Positions 18,545 to 26,207 of a stretch of 64,000 nucleotides of DNA are shown in pieces (the first letter of the stretch is position 1; each line of letters opens with the position of its first letter). This DNA is from an uncultured Lachnospiraceae bacterium (GTDB lineage: Bacteria; Bacillota; Clostridia; Lachnospirales; Lachnospiraceae). Position numbers and translations under genes: made by a program. The notes below the pieces were generated by a model. That model worked only from the letters and a program-made list of their open reading frames with translations. It was not told where the DNA came from and ran no database searches. The stretch spans positions 24,131-88,130 of the forward strand of contig CAJUSJ010000005.1 in assembly GCA_910588865.1 (NCBI GenBank), written 5' to 3'.

Positions 18545-18573
18545 TTGATAATGGGAGATTTCCGTGTTAAGAT
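18545..18573 (+). promoter_or_regulatory. Promoter of the element's MATE gene
   Basis: TTGATA (18545-18550), 17 nt, TAAGAT (18568-18573), about 58 nt before the MATE start codon. Confidence 0.5.
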
Positions 18574-18630
18574 GGTATCGGATTTAAAGACGGCAGACTG
18601 GCTAAAGATTGAAAGAAGGGTAAAATAATT

Positions 18631-20004
18631 ATGAATCACACACACATCGTCACACCGACAAAGAAAACCACAGCCATGGATATGACCCAGGGGTCCATTA
18701 TGAAACTTCTGATACTGTTCGCGGTTCCTCTGCTTTTAGGAAACCTGTTCCAGCAGCTCTACAACACCGTGGATGTTCTGGTAGTGGGCAACTTTGTGGG
18801 AAAGGAGGCTCTCGCGGCTGTGGGGTCCGTGGCCAGCATCATCAACATGCTGGTGCTGTTTTTCAACGGCGTGTCCATCGGAGCGGGTGTGGTGATCAGC
18901 CATTATTTCGGAGCCCACGACAAGGAAAATGTGCACCAGGCCGTGGAGACCACCATGGCGGTGACGCTGTTTTTCAGCGTGCTGTTCACCATCATCGGCG
19001 TTACCATGGTTCCTTTTATGCTTCGTCTCATGTCCACGCCGGATGATGTGATGGAGTCCGCCGCGGTGTATCTGCGGATCTATTTTTCCGGGATCTCCGG
19101 TCTTCTGGTCTACAATATGGGAAGCGGTATCCTGCGGGCCGTGGGAGACACCAAGCGCCCTTTGATGTTTCTGTGTCTGTCCAGCCTTATGAATATTGTG
19201 CTGGATCTGGTGTTTGTCATTGCCTTTGGGCTGGGAATAGCGGGCGTTGCCTACGCCACTGTTATTTCCCAGTTTGTATCAGCTGCCCTGATCCTGGCGT
19301 ATCTTATGAGAACCGGGGACATTTACCGTTTTACCCTGAAGGATATGAAGCTGAACCGCAGGATTCTGAATCAGATTCTGGCGGTGGGGCTGCCTACGGG
19401 CATTCAGTCCGCCATCACCTGCTTTTCCAATGTGGTGGTCCAGTCTTATATCAACAGCTTTGGGGCAGGCTGCATGGCGGGCTGGAGCTGTTACACAAAG
19501 ATTGACCAGTTTGTGTTTCTGCCCATGCAGAGCATGGGTATGGCGGTGACCACCTTTGTGGGACAGAATACGGGCGCGGGGGATACGGAGCGGGCGAAAA
19601 AAGGTACATACACAGGGCTTGGGATGGCCATTGTCATTACCATCTGCGGGGTTATTCCCCTGTGGATCTTCGCGGATGCCGCCATGCACATGTTCAGCCA
19701 GGACCCTTCCGTGATCTACTACGGCGTATTCTTTGCCCGGTTCTGTCTGCTTTTTATTACCTGCTGCTGCTTTAACCAGGTGCTGTCAGGAGCTTTGAGA
19801 GGCGTGGGAGACGCGAAGGCCCCTATGTTTATTATGATCTTCTCCTTTGTGGTATTTCGTCAGATCTACCTGTTTGTGGCCACTCATATTGTGAATAATA
19901 TTTATGTGGTGGGTTTCGGTTATCCCGCTGGCTGGATCATGTGTTCCGCGCTGTTTATGATCTATTACCGGTTCAGCGGGTGGGAGAAGCGGGTTCATGT
20001 CTGA
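18631..20004 (+). CDS. MATE family multidrug efflux transporter (element cargo)
   Basis: 457-residue membrane protein with about 12 helices in two similar halves. Family marks include PLLLGNLFQQLYNTVDVLVV, ILRAVGDTKRP in the first half and LSGALRGVGDAKAP in the second. MATE pumps expel cationic drugs or metabolites using sodium or proton gradients. The start at 18631 has GAAGGG 10 nt upstream; a second ATG at codon 16 is possible. It lies inside the integrative element with its own promoter and is only distantly similar to the MATE gene at 22461. Its substrate is unknown. Confidence 0.9.
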   Translation: MNHTHIVTPTKKTTAMDMTQGSIMKLLILFAVPLLLGNLFQQLYNTVDVLVVGNFVGKEALAAVGSVASIINMLVLFFNGVSIGAGVVISHYFGAHDKENVHQAVETTMAVTLFFSVLFTIIGVTMVPFMLRLMSTPDDVMESAAVYLRIYFSGISGLLVYNMGSGILRAVGDTKRPLMFLCLSSLMNIVLDLVFVIAFGLGIAGVAYATVISQFVSAALILAYLMRTGDIYRFTLKDMKLNRRILNQILAVGLPTGIQSAITCFSNVVVQSYINSFGAGCMAGWSCYTKIDQFVFLPMQSMGMAVTTFVGQNTGAGDTERAKKGTYTGLGMAIVITICGVIPLWIFADAAMHMFSQDPSVIYYGVFFARFCLLFITCCCFNQVLSGALRGVGDAKAPMFIMIFSFVVFRQIYLFVATHIVNNIYVVGFGYPAGWIMCSALFMIYYRFSGWEKRVHV

Positions 20005-20038
20005 CGAGGAGAAATTCCTGGCAAATGTCCAAGCTATT

Positions 20039-20076
20039 GGCCATATTCATATAAAAAACAGGAGCAGAATATGGCC
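20039..20076 (+). promoter_or_regulatory. Hairpin masking the start codon of the recombinase operon
   Basis: GGCCATATTC (20039-20048) and GAATATGGCC (20067-20076) form a perfect 10-bp stem with an 18-nt loop. The loop contains the AGGAG site (20060-20064) and the right arm contains the ATG (20071) of the small ORF. The RNA could restrict translation of the operon; the same palindrome could instead bind a protein as DNA. Confidence 0.55.
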
Positions 20077-20235
20077 CGCGATGATTGTCAGCGGAAAAAG
20101 GAGGACAGTTACATGGGAGTTTTCCAAAATGAAAAACCTATCCTTGGTCAGGCGGCCAGGCTGTTGGTCAGCGAGAAGCTGATAGATCCGGAGGAGCAGC
20201 TGCGCTTTCTGGCTCTTCTGGAGGAGGAGACATAA
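20071..20235 (+). CDS. Small SHOCT-like protein coupled to the recombinase
   Basis: 54 codons, start MARDDCQRKKEDSYMGVFQN, ending in ARLLVSEKLIDPEEQLRFLA plus LLEEET. The C-terminal half resembles the short helical SHOCT-type motif (a helix, an L-I-x-x-E-E turn and a second helix), which often sits next to recombinase genes in Clostridia. AGGAG lies 6 nt before the ATG. The TAA at 20233-20235 is directly followed by the TTG start of the recombinase, so the two should be translationally coupled. A role as a recombination directionality or regulatory factor is only a guess. Confidence 0.55.
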   Translation: MARDDCQRKKEDSYMGVFQNEKPILGQAARLLVSEKLIDPEEQLRFLALLEEET

Positions 20236-22077
20236 TTGGCTCTGCCCCGGGCAGTGGTGTACTGCCGGTGCAGTACGGAAGAAGAAAGCCAGGCGGACGC
20301 TCTGCGCAATCAGGTTTTGGAGAGCGAGGCGTGCGTAAGGGAACAGGGGTGGTTCCTGGCGGATAAGTATGTGGAGCTGAAAAGCGGAACCACCACAAAG
20401 GGACGGGCAGAATATAACCGGCTTTTTGAAGACCTGCTGACAGATAAATTTGACATTATCGTCATAAAGAGCCAGGACCGGCTTATGCGGAATGTGAAGG
20501 ACTGGTATCTGTTTCTGGACAGAATGTTAAAGCGGGGGAAGCGCCTGTTTATGTACATAGAGCGGAAATTTTACACAGCGGACGACGCTCTGATCACCGG
20601 GATCAAAGCCATACTTGCAGAGGAATACAGCAGGGAGCTGAGCAAGAAGATCAATCATGCCCACCGCCGCCGCCAAAAGAGCGGTGGAAAGGCAATGCTG
20701 AATTCCAGGACATTTGGCTTTTCCAAACTGCCTGACGGCTCTCTGCGGGTAGTGGAGGAGGAGGCCCAGATCATCCGAAAAATCTATGAGTACAGCGCGG
20801 CCGGATACGGCAGCCGCTCCATTGCCAACATTTTTTTAAGCCAGGGATATGTGAAGAGGACGGGAAATACCCTGACAGCAACCGCGGTGGGAAGGATCAT
20901 CCGCAATCCCCTGTACAAGGGGGTGATGATTATGAACCGGATCCATTTTGATTTTGAGACAAAAAAGACCGTAAAAATCCGGGAGGATCAATGGATTTAC
21001 GGGCAAGGGACGGTGCCGGCTATTGTGGAGCCCAGGCTGTGGGACCAGGCGAACCAGGCCATGACAGACAGGGCCTCGGGTTTTTGCCGGGGAAATTATA
21101 AAAGGGGAAGCGCTCAGGGAATATACCAGCTGTCAGGAAAGCTTGTCTGCGGCCAGTGTGGGAAACCCTTTTACCGGACCCGGAGGCGGGGGCAGGGGGA
21201 CAGGGAACGGGTGGTAATTGAATGGAAGTGCGGCAATTATTTAGAAAGGGGAAGAAAAGGACCAGAAGGGTGTGACAGCGTCCATGTGGAGGAAACAACC
21301 ATCTATGATATCCTGGAAAAGGTAAGTACGCGGTACTATGGGTTCGGACAGCGGGAAAGAGACCATCTTTTGAACCATGGGATGGAGCTTCTGAGAAAAT
21401 CTCTCGGTGAGATGCCCATGAAGCGGGAAAGGGAGAGGATAAAAGGAGAGGAAAAAAGGCTGGCAGGCCAGAAAGCTCTTTTGCTGACAAAGTTTTTGGA
21501 AGGGGTCATATCAGAGAAGGACTACCAAAAAAAGGACCATGAGTTGGAAAAAGCCATTATGGAACTGAAGAATAAGGAGGACGGACTGAAACAGAGGGGG
21601 GGAGAGATCCAGAATCTGGAGCAGAGGATGCAAAAAATCAGGGACAGACTGGAAAACGGCGGCATGGAAAAGGCGGCAGCGGCCCGGATGCTTGAGGATG
21701 TCAGGGAGATCCGGGTACATGAATGGAAACTGGAGATCTGCTTTGATCCGGTGAAAATAAAGGAAAACGGTCTGGCCGGGGAACGGGTGTCAGGGGATTT
21801 TGCCATATGGGAGGATTATCCATTCGCGCCGGAAACCGCGAGAGGAAGATATCTGGACCGAAGGAAGATCGTGGAGCTGATAAAGAGGGAGCCAGGTATG
21901 ACGACCAGAAAATTGGCCGGGGAGATGGGGCGGTCGGTCTACATGACCCGCAACCGGGTGAAGGAACTGGTGAAGGGAGGATATATTCGGTTTAATGGCA
22001 GAGGAGGCCATGGCGTGTGGGAGGTTTTGAGAGAACTTCCGCATAAGGAGGAGAGCATCAGAGCCGGCGGATTGTAG
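20236..22077 (+). CDS. Large serine recombinase (site-specific integrase)
   Basis: 613 residues. The N-terminal resolvase domain has the catalytic serine in YCRCSTEEESQ (Ser 13) and the conserved SQDRLMRNVKDW region. A Recombinase domain spans about residues 150-260, a zinc ribbon about 300-345 (LVCGQCGKPFYR and later KCGNY), and a coiled coil about 390-480. An extra winged-helix-like C-terminus (about 538-600) contains TTRKLAGEMGRSVYMTRNRV. Length and order fit large serine integrases that act on unlike attP and attB sites. The start is TTG, set by GGAGGAGGAG just upstream. It most likely catalysed insertion of the element that contains it. Confidence 0.92.
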   Translation: MALPRAVVYCRCSTEEESQADALRNQVLESEACVREQGWFLADKYVELKSGTTTKGRAEYNRLFEDLLTDKFDIIVIKSQDRLMRNVKDWYLFLDRMLKRGKRLFMYIERKFYTADDALITGIKAILAEEYSRELSKKINHAHRRRQKSGGKAMLNSRTFGFSKLPDGSLRVVEEEAQIIRKIYEYSAAGYGSRSIANIFLSQGYVKRTGNTLTATAVGRIIRNPLYKGVMIMNRIHFDFETKKTVKIREDQWIYGQGTVPAIVEPRLWDQANQAMTDRASGFCRGNYKRGSAQGIYQLSGKLVCGQCGKPFYRTRRRGQGDRERVVIEWKCGNYLERGRKGPEGCDSVHVEETTIYDILEKVSTRYYGFGQRERDHLLNHGMELLRKSLGEMPMKRERERIKGEEKRLAGQKALLLTKFLEGVISEKDYQKKDHELEKAIMELKNKEDGLKQRGGEIQNLEQRMQKIRDRLENGGMEKAAAARMLEDVREIRVHEWKLEICFDPVKIKENGLAGERVSGDFAIWEDYPFAPETARGRYLDRRKIVELIKREPGMTTRKLAGEMGRSVYMTRNRVKELVKGGYIRFNGRGGHGVWEVLRELPHKEESIRAGGL

Positions 22078-22100
22078 AAATCCGCTGGCTCTGATTTTTG
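22060..22100 (+). terminator. Terminator of the recombinase gene
   Basis: GAGCCGGCGGATT and AAATCCGCTGGCTC pair around the stop codon and are followed by TGATTTTTGG. Confidence 0.75.
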
Positions 22101-22102
22101 GT

Positions 22103-22131
22103 TTGTATTTTGTGGGAGAATTCGTTATACT
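22103..22131 (+). promoter_or_regulatory. Outward-reading promoter at the right end of the element
   Basis: TTGTAT (22103-22108), 17 nt, TATACT (22126-22131). In the integrated state it reads into the permease tail. In an excised circle it would read across the joined ends toward the MATE gene. Confidence 0.45.
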
Positions 22132-22215
22132 GTAGATAAGAGAGGATACGCGAATATGGGTTTGCCTTTTGCGGGAAAAAGGTGCTGATCGGGGGGCAGG
22201 AAGAAGGATACCTGA

Positions 22216-22244
22216 TCCTGTCATTTCGTCCTCACACCTCTTTA
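22216..22244 (+). other. Right attachment junction (attR-like)
   Basis: The element arm TCCTGTCATTTCGTCCTCAC (22216-22235), then ACCTC, leads to the TTTA core (22241-22244). Host permease sequence resumes at AAGATGGATATG. Confidence 0.75.
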
Positions 22245-22339
22245 AGATGGATATGCTGGTAATGTCTATCGTCATCCTGTGCATCCTGTCCACGGTTCTT
22301 TACCAGGCCATAGCGGCGGCGGAGAAGCGTTTTTTATAA
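22241..22339 (+). pseudogene. NitT/TauT-type ABC permease, 3' part (last membrane helix)
   Basis: Reads F-K-MDMLVMSIVILCILSTVLYQ and on through AIAAAEKRFL to a TAA at 22337-22339. This is the last transmembrane helix and basic tail of SsuC/TauC-type permeases. It continues the frame broken at 18317 exactly. It has no start signal of its own, although an in-frame ATG exists at 22247. Confidence 0.85.
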
Positions 22340-22349
22340 AGCTTAAGTC

Positions 22350-22377
22350 TTTACAATTTCCATAACTGTGCTATACT
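22350..22377 (+). promoter_or_regulatory. Promoter of the second MATE gene
   Basis: TTTACA (22350-22355), 16 nt, TATACT (22372-22377), then an 80-nt leader. The remaining gap to 22461 shows no clear structure. Confidence 0.6.
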
Positions 22378-22460
22378 GAGTAGGCTGTATTTTATAAAGA
22401 AGGAGAAAGTCTGACAGACACTGCCGGTGAGGCGGGACGGTCAGTTACCATAAGATTGAG

Positions 22461-23807
22461 ATGAAAAGTTATGAGATGGACATGTGCGATGGTTCCCTGT
22501 GGAAAAAAATCATGGTTTTCAGTGTGCCGCTGATGTTTTCCAATATTCTTCAGGTGGTCTTTAATATATCCGATGTGGCGGTGGTGGGAAAGTTTGCTGG
22601 TCCCATCGCCTTAGGGGCAGTGGGCTCCACCAGCATCCTGGTCACCCTGTCCACAGGCCTTTTGCTGGGGCTGGCAAGCGGGGTCAGCGCCCTGACAGCC
22701 CTGTATATAGGAGCCAGGAACCATGAGGAGATAAAAAAGACCGTGCACACAGCCGCTGTTTTGATGGGGTTTTCCGGCCTCCTCATCATGGTTGTGGGGA
22801 TGGGGCTGGCGGGGGTGATCCTGACTGTCATGGGCACCAAGGATGAGCTGATCGGAGGGGCCATCTGTTATCTCCGGCTGTATCTTCTGGGAACCCCGGC
22901 CCTGGCCATGTTCAATCTGGGCAACGCGGTTCTCAGCGCCGCGGGGGATACCAGAAGGCCCCTGTATTATCTGACCTTTGCCGGTGTGGTCAATGTGATA
23001 TTGAACCTGTTTTTTGTCATTGCCTGCAAAATGGGTGTGGCGGGAGTGGCCATTGCCAGCATTATCTCCCAGTATATATCAGCCGGGCTGGTTATAAGGC
23101 TTCTCTTTGTCAGCCGGGAAGCCTTTGGCCTGAGGCTTGACTGCCTGAGGGTGGACAGGGATAAGCTGCGGCGGATCTTAAGGATCGGGATTCCCTCGGC
23201 TATCCAGTACGCCCTGTTCGCGGTGGCCAATTTATTTGTCCAGGCCAGCGTAAACTCTTTTGATCATGTGATGGTGGAGGGAAATTCCGCCGCCGCCAAC
23301 ACAGACCCGCTGGTATATGACATGATGGCTGCTCTTTATACAGCGTGCACCAGTTTTATCGCCCAGAATCTCGGGGCGGGAAAGCGGGACAGGATCTTGA
23401 AAAGTTTCTATATCTGCCTGCTGTACTCCTTTTTGCTGGGACTTTTTCTGGGGCTTGGGATCTATGTGCTGCGCTATCCGTTTTTGTCCCTGTTTACCAG
23501 CGACCAGGCTGTGGTGGACGCGGGGATCAAACGCCTTACGGTCATGGCCCTGTCTTACTGCGTCAGCGCTTTCATGGACTGTACCATCGCGGCTTCCAGG
23601 GGGCTTGGAAAGACCATTGTCCCCATGTTTATCGTCACCGCCGGCTCAACGGTGTTCCGGCTTTTGTGGATATGGACGGTGTTTGCGTATTTCAGGACCA
23701 TCGAATCTCTGTATCTTCTGTATGTATTTTCCTGGACCATCACCGCTGTGGCGGAGCTTATCTATTTTGCCAGGATCTTTAAGTCAGCAGAGATTTCCGC
23801 CGTTTAG
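22461..23807 (+). CDS. MATE family efflux transporter (chromosomal)
   Basis: 448 residues, about 12 membrane helices. Family marks include PLMFSNILQVVFNISDVAVV, AVLSAAGDTRRP and CTIAASRGLGKTIVP. It belongs to the same broad NorM/DinF-like group as the pump at 18631 but differs clearly in sequence, so it is not a recent duplicate. An in-frame stop at 22428-22430 rules out a longer start. The ribosome binding site before 22461 is weak; the ATG at 22476 is an alternative. Its 3' end overlaps the convergent DUF3842 gene by 24 nt. The substrate is unknown. Confidence 0.9.
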   Translation: MKSYEMDMCDGSLWKKIMVFSVPLMFSNILQVVFNISDVAVVGKFAGPIALGAVGSTSILVTLSTGLLLGLASGVSALTALYIGARNHEEIKKTVHTAAVLMGFSGLLIMVVGMGLAGVILTVMGTKDELIGGAICYLRLYLLGTPALAMFNLGNAVLSAAGDTRRPLYYLTFAGVVNVILNLFFVIACKMGVAGVAIASIISQYISAGLVIRLLFVSREAFGLRLDCLRVDRDKLRRILRIGIPSAIQYALFAVANLFVQASVNSFDHVMVEGNSAAANTDPLVYDMMAALYTACTSFIAQNLGAGKRDRILKSFYICLLYSFLLGLFLGLGIYVLRYPFLSLFTSDQAVVDAGIKRLTVMALSYCVSAFMDCTIAASRGLGKTIVPMFIVTAGSTVFRLLWIWTVFAYFRTIESLYLLYVFSWTITAVAELIYFARIFKSAEISAV

Positions 23808-24212
23808 GAGGGAGTCTACTTTTTCGCACACCATGCGGATATATTCGCCCAGCCCAGTCTCTTTGCACCCTACCACGTAGTGGTTGCACCGGTTCGCGGG
23901 GATCAGGATCTTGTAGGCTTTGCTGGAACCGATGGCGTGGGCGATGGCGGGAGTGATCTCCCCAAGAAGGGCATCGGCAAAGACAATGCCCATGGGGCCG
24001 ATGATAATGTCAGAGTCACGGGCGTTGACGACGCAGGGATTCTCCCCCGTAGCCCCATGGTCTGCCCCGGCTTTCAGCATGGCAGCGGTGGCGATGGAGT
24101 TGGTGCCAATGGCGTACAGCTCAAGGGTCGGATGATTTTTCTTTAACTGTTCAATAACAGCCCGGCCCATTCTGCCGCCCTGGCCGTCGATGATGGTGAT
24201 TTTCATGTTCAT
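23784..24212 (-). CDS. DUF3842 family protein
   Basis: 142 residues starting MNMKITIIDGQGGRMGRAVI, a glycine-rich nucleotide-binding turn. It ends with the metal- or cofactor-suggestive IPANRCNHYVVGCKETGLGE. DUF3842 proteins are short Rossmann-like proteins widespread in Clostridia, with no assigned function. AGAAAGGAA lies just before the first ATG, and a second ATG two codons later is possible. Transcribed against the MATE gene with overlapping 3' ends. Confidence 0.8.
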   Translation of the reverse strand: MNMKITIIDGQGGRMGRAVIEQLKKNHPTLELYAIGTNSIATAAMLKAGADHGATGENPCVVNARDSDIIIGPMGIVFADALLGEITPAIAHAIGSSKAYKILIPANRCNHYVVGCKETGLGEYIRMVCEKVDSLLNGGNLC

Positions 24213-24329
24213 TTCCTTTCTGTGTCTGAATCAGTCTTTGGATGTCAGGTGTTCTTTCTATTGTAATAGGCAGAGGCCGCGGCTGTCAACCGCGGGATTG
24301 CGGGATTCAAAACATCTGTAAAAAAATGC

Positions 24330-24358
24330 TTGCAAATGTAATATCCAGGTGCTATACT
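24330..24358 (+). promoter_or_regulatory. Promoter of the rimP-nusA-infB operon
   Basis: TTGCAA (24330-24335), 17 nt, TATACT (24353-24358), followed by the leader hairpin at 24388. Confidence 0.6.
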
Positions 24359-24387
24359 ACATACGATAACATGATACATTGACTGAT

Positions 24388-24413
24388 AAAGAGTGGGCGC
24401 AAGTCCACTCTTT
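24388..24413 (+). other. Leader hairpin upstream of rimP
   Basis: AAAGAGTGG (24388-24396) pairs perfectly with CCACTCTTT (24405-24413). A hairpin of this kind is common before rimP in Clostridia. It lacks a U-tract, so it is not a plain terminator. Confidence 0.55.
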
Positions 24414-24452
24414 CATTGTCGTAATAAAAAGGAGAAAGAGGGGTGACGCGGG

Positions 24453-24920
24453 ATGACAAAGAGAGAGCGGTATGAGAGCAAGACGGAGGCGTTTCTTCTG
24501 CCCCTGGTGGAAGAGCGTCATTTTGAACTGGTAGATGTGGAATATGTAAAGGAAGGGAGCAGTTGGTACTTAAGGGCCTATATTGACAAGGAAGGCGGGA
24601 TCGCCATAGATGACTGTGAGACGATCAGCCGGATCCTTAGCGACTGGCTGGACAAAGAGGACTTTATAGACGACAGCTATATTCTGGAGATCAGTTCCCC
24701 GGGGCTTGGAAGACCTTTGAAGAAAGAGAAGGATTTCGCCAGGAGCCTGGGAAAAGAGGTGGACGTGAAGCTGTACCGGGCCAGAGATAAACAGAAGGAT
24801 TTTACGGGGATTCTGGCAGAGTATGACAAGAATACGGTCACGATCGAACTGGAGGGCGGAAGCAGGATGGTATTTGAACGGCAGGAGATCGCTCTGATCC
24901 GTTTGGCATTCGATTTCTAA
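24453..24920 (+). CDS. rimP: Ribosome maturation factor RimP
   Basis: 155 residues, the usual length. The N-terminal domain (FELVDVEYVKEGSSWYLRAYI) and the SPGLGRPLKKEKDFARSLGK motif joining to the C-terminal SH3-like domain are diagnostic. RimP helps assemble the 30S subunit. First gene of a long operon for transcription-translation factors; nusA starts 27 nt after its stop. Confidence 0.95.
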   Translation: MTKRERYESKTEAFLLPLVEERHFELVDVEYVKEGSSWYLRAYIDKEGGIAIDDCETISRILSDWLDKEDFIDDSYILEISSPGLGRPLKKEKDFARSLGKEVDVKLYRARDKQKDFTGILAEYDKNTVTIELEGGSRMVFERQEIALIRLAFDF

Positions 24921-24947
24921 TATAGAAGATAGTTGGAGGATAAAGAA

Positions 24948-26183
24948 ATGAACAAAGAACTGTTAGAGGCACTGGATATCCTGGAAAAGGAGAAGAATAT
25001 CAGCAAGGATACCATGCTGGAGGCCATTGAGAATTCTCTGATCACTGCCTGCAAGAACCATTTTGGCAAGGCGGACAACATCAGGGTCAACATCAATCCT
25101 GAGACCTGTGATTTCGCGGTGCTGGCAGAGAAGGAAGTTGTGGAGGAGGTGGAGGATCCACTTATGCAGGTGAGCCTGGCGGAAGCCAAGATGATCGCTC
25201 CCAGATATGAGGTGGGAGATATCGTTCAGTTCCCCATTGAGTCCAAGTCCTTTGGAAGGATCGCCACCCAGAATGCCAAGAACGTGATCCTCCAGAAGAT
25301 CCGGGAGGAGGAGAGAAAATCCCTCTATAAAGACTGGTATGCCAAGGAGAAAGACATTGTCCCCGGAGTGGTGCAGCGCTACCTGGGAAGGAACGTGAGT
25401 ATCAATCTGGGGAAGGCGGACGCGATCTTAAATGAATCCGAGCAGGTGAAGGGCGAGATCTTCCAGCCCACAGAGAGGATCAAGGTATATGTCCTGGAGG
25501 TGAAGGACACACCAAAGGGCCCAAGGATTTCCGTGTCCAGAACCCATCCGGATCTGGTGAAGCGCCTTTTTGAGCTGGAGGTGGCAGAGGTGAAGGATGG
25601 CACCGTGGAGATCAAGTCCATCGCCAGGGAGGCAGGCTCCAGAACCAAGATCGCGGTCAAGTCCAATGAACCAAACGTAGATCCAGTAGGCGCCTGCGTG
25701 GGGCTTAACGGCGCCAGGGTCAACTCCATTGTCAGCGAGCTGCGTGGGGAGAAGATCGATATCATCAACTGGGACGACAACCCGGCCTATCTCATTGAGA
25801 ATGCCCTTAGCCCGGCCAAGGTCATCTGCGTGGTGGCGGATGAGGAGGCCAGGGAGGCCCAGGTCATTGTGCCAGACTACCAGCTTTCCCTGGCCATTGG
25901 AAAGGAAGGACAGAATGCCAGGCTGGCCGCCAAGCTGACAGGATTTAAGATCGATATAAAGAGCGAGACCCAGGCCAGAGAGTTGGGCCTGTTTGAGGAG
26001 ATGGGGATCGAAGGTCAGACGGAAGGGGTCTATGAGACTTATGAGGAGGCCTATCCGGAAAGTTATGATGATTATCAGGAGGATTATGAGGATAACGGTC
26101 AGGAAGGCCTGGGGGAAGGATACCAGGAAGCAGGCCAGGATGACGATCAGAACGACTACCAGGATGGCGAGATGCCGGAATAA
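24948..26183 (+). CDS. nusA: Transcription termination/antitermination protein NusA
   Basis: 411 residues: N-terminal RNA-polymerase-binding domain, S1 domain (about 135-200, VVQRYLGRNVSINLG), then two KH domains (VGLNGARVNSIVSELRGEKI and SLAIGKEGQNARLAAKLTG). The acidic C-terminal tail is repetitive in Tyr, Asp, Glu and Gln (from about residue 365). This is the short Gram-positive form without the acidic repeat domains of Escherichia coli. ATG at 24948 with GGAGGA 7 nt upstream; the in-frame TTG at 24933 overlaps that site. Confidence 0.95.
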   Translation: MNKELLEALDILEKEKNISKDTMLEAIENSLITACKNHFGKADNIRVNINPETCDFAVLAEKEVVEEVEDPLMQVSLAEAKMIAPRYEVGDIVQFPIESKSFGRIATQNAKNVILQKIREEERKSLYKDWYAKEKDIVPGVVQRYLGRNVSINLGKADAILNESEQVKGEIFQPTERIKVYVLEVKDTPKGPRISVSRTHPDLVKRLFELEVAEVKDGTVEIKSIAREAGSRTKIAVKSNEPNVDPVGACVGLNGARVNSIVSELRGEKIDIINWDDNPAYLIENALSPAKVICVVADEEAREAQVIVPDYQLSLAIGKEGQNARLAAKLTGFKIDIKSETQARELGLFEEMGIEGQTEGVYETYEEAYPESYDDYQEDYEDNGQEGLGEGYQEAGQDDDQNDYQDGEMPE

Positions 26184-26207
26184 GATTAGAATGGAAGTGA
26201 GACATTA

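Larger units (their letters stand above)
18315..22240 (+). mobile_element. 3.9-kb serine-recombinase integrative element carrying a MATE transporter
   Basis: The element interrupts the ABC permease between codons 231 and 232. Both junctions contain TTTA (18315-18318 and 22241-22244). Inside, in order, are a 134-bp dispersed repeat, a promoter, a MATE efflux gene, a 54-codon ORF, a large serine recombinase with terminator, and an outward promoter. Fused ends would form an imperfect dyad centred on the shared block, as in an attP. There are no conjugation, replication or phage structural genes. It is therefore a minimal recombinase-plus-cargo unit, or the remnant of a larger one. Boundaries are exact only to within the 4 shared bases. 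Confidence 0.85.

Noticed and set aside
18498..18630. Natural C-terminus for the interrupted permease
   Set aside because: The tail after codon 231 is hydrophilic, crosses the dispersed repeat, and lacks the last membrane helix, which is found at 22241-22339.
19997..20182. 61-codon ORF at the end of the MATE gene
   Set aside because: Overlaps the hairpin and the 54-codon ORF in a different frame; no ribosome binding site, and the 54-codon frame has both a site and coupling.
18631..23807. The two MATE genes as a recent tandem duplication
   Set aside because: The proteins differ throughout and are separated by the recombinase and an element boundary.
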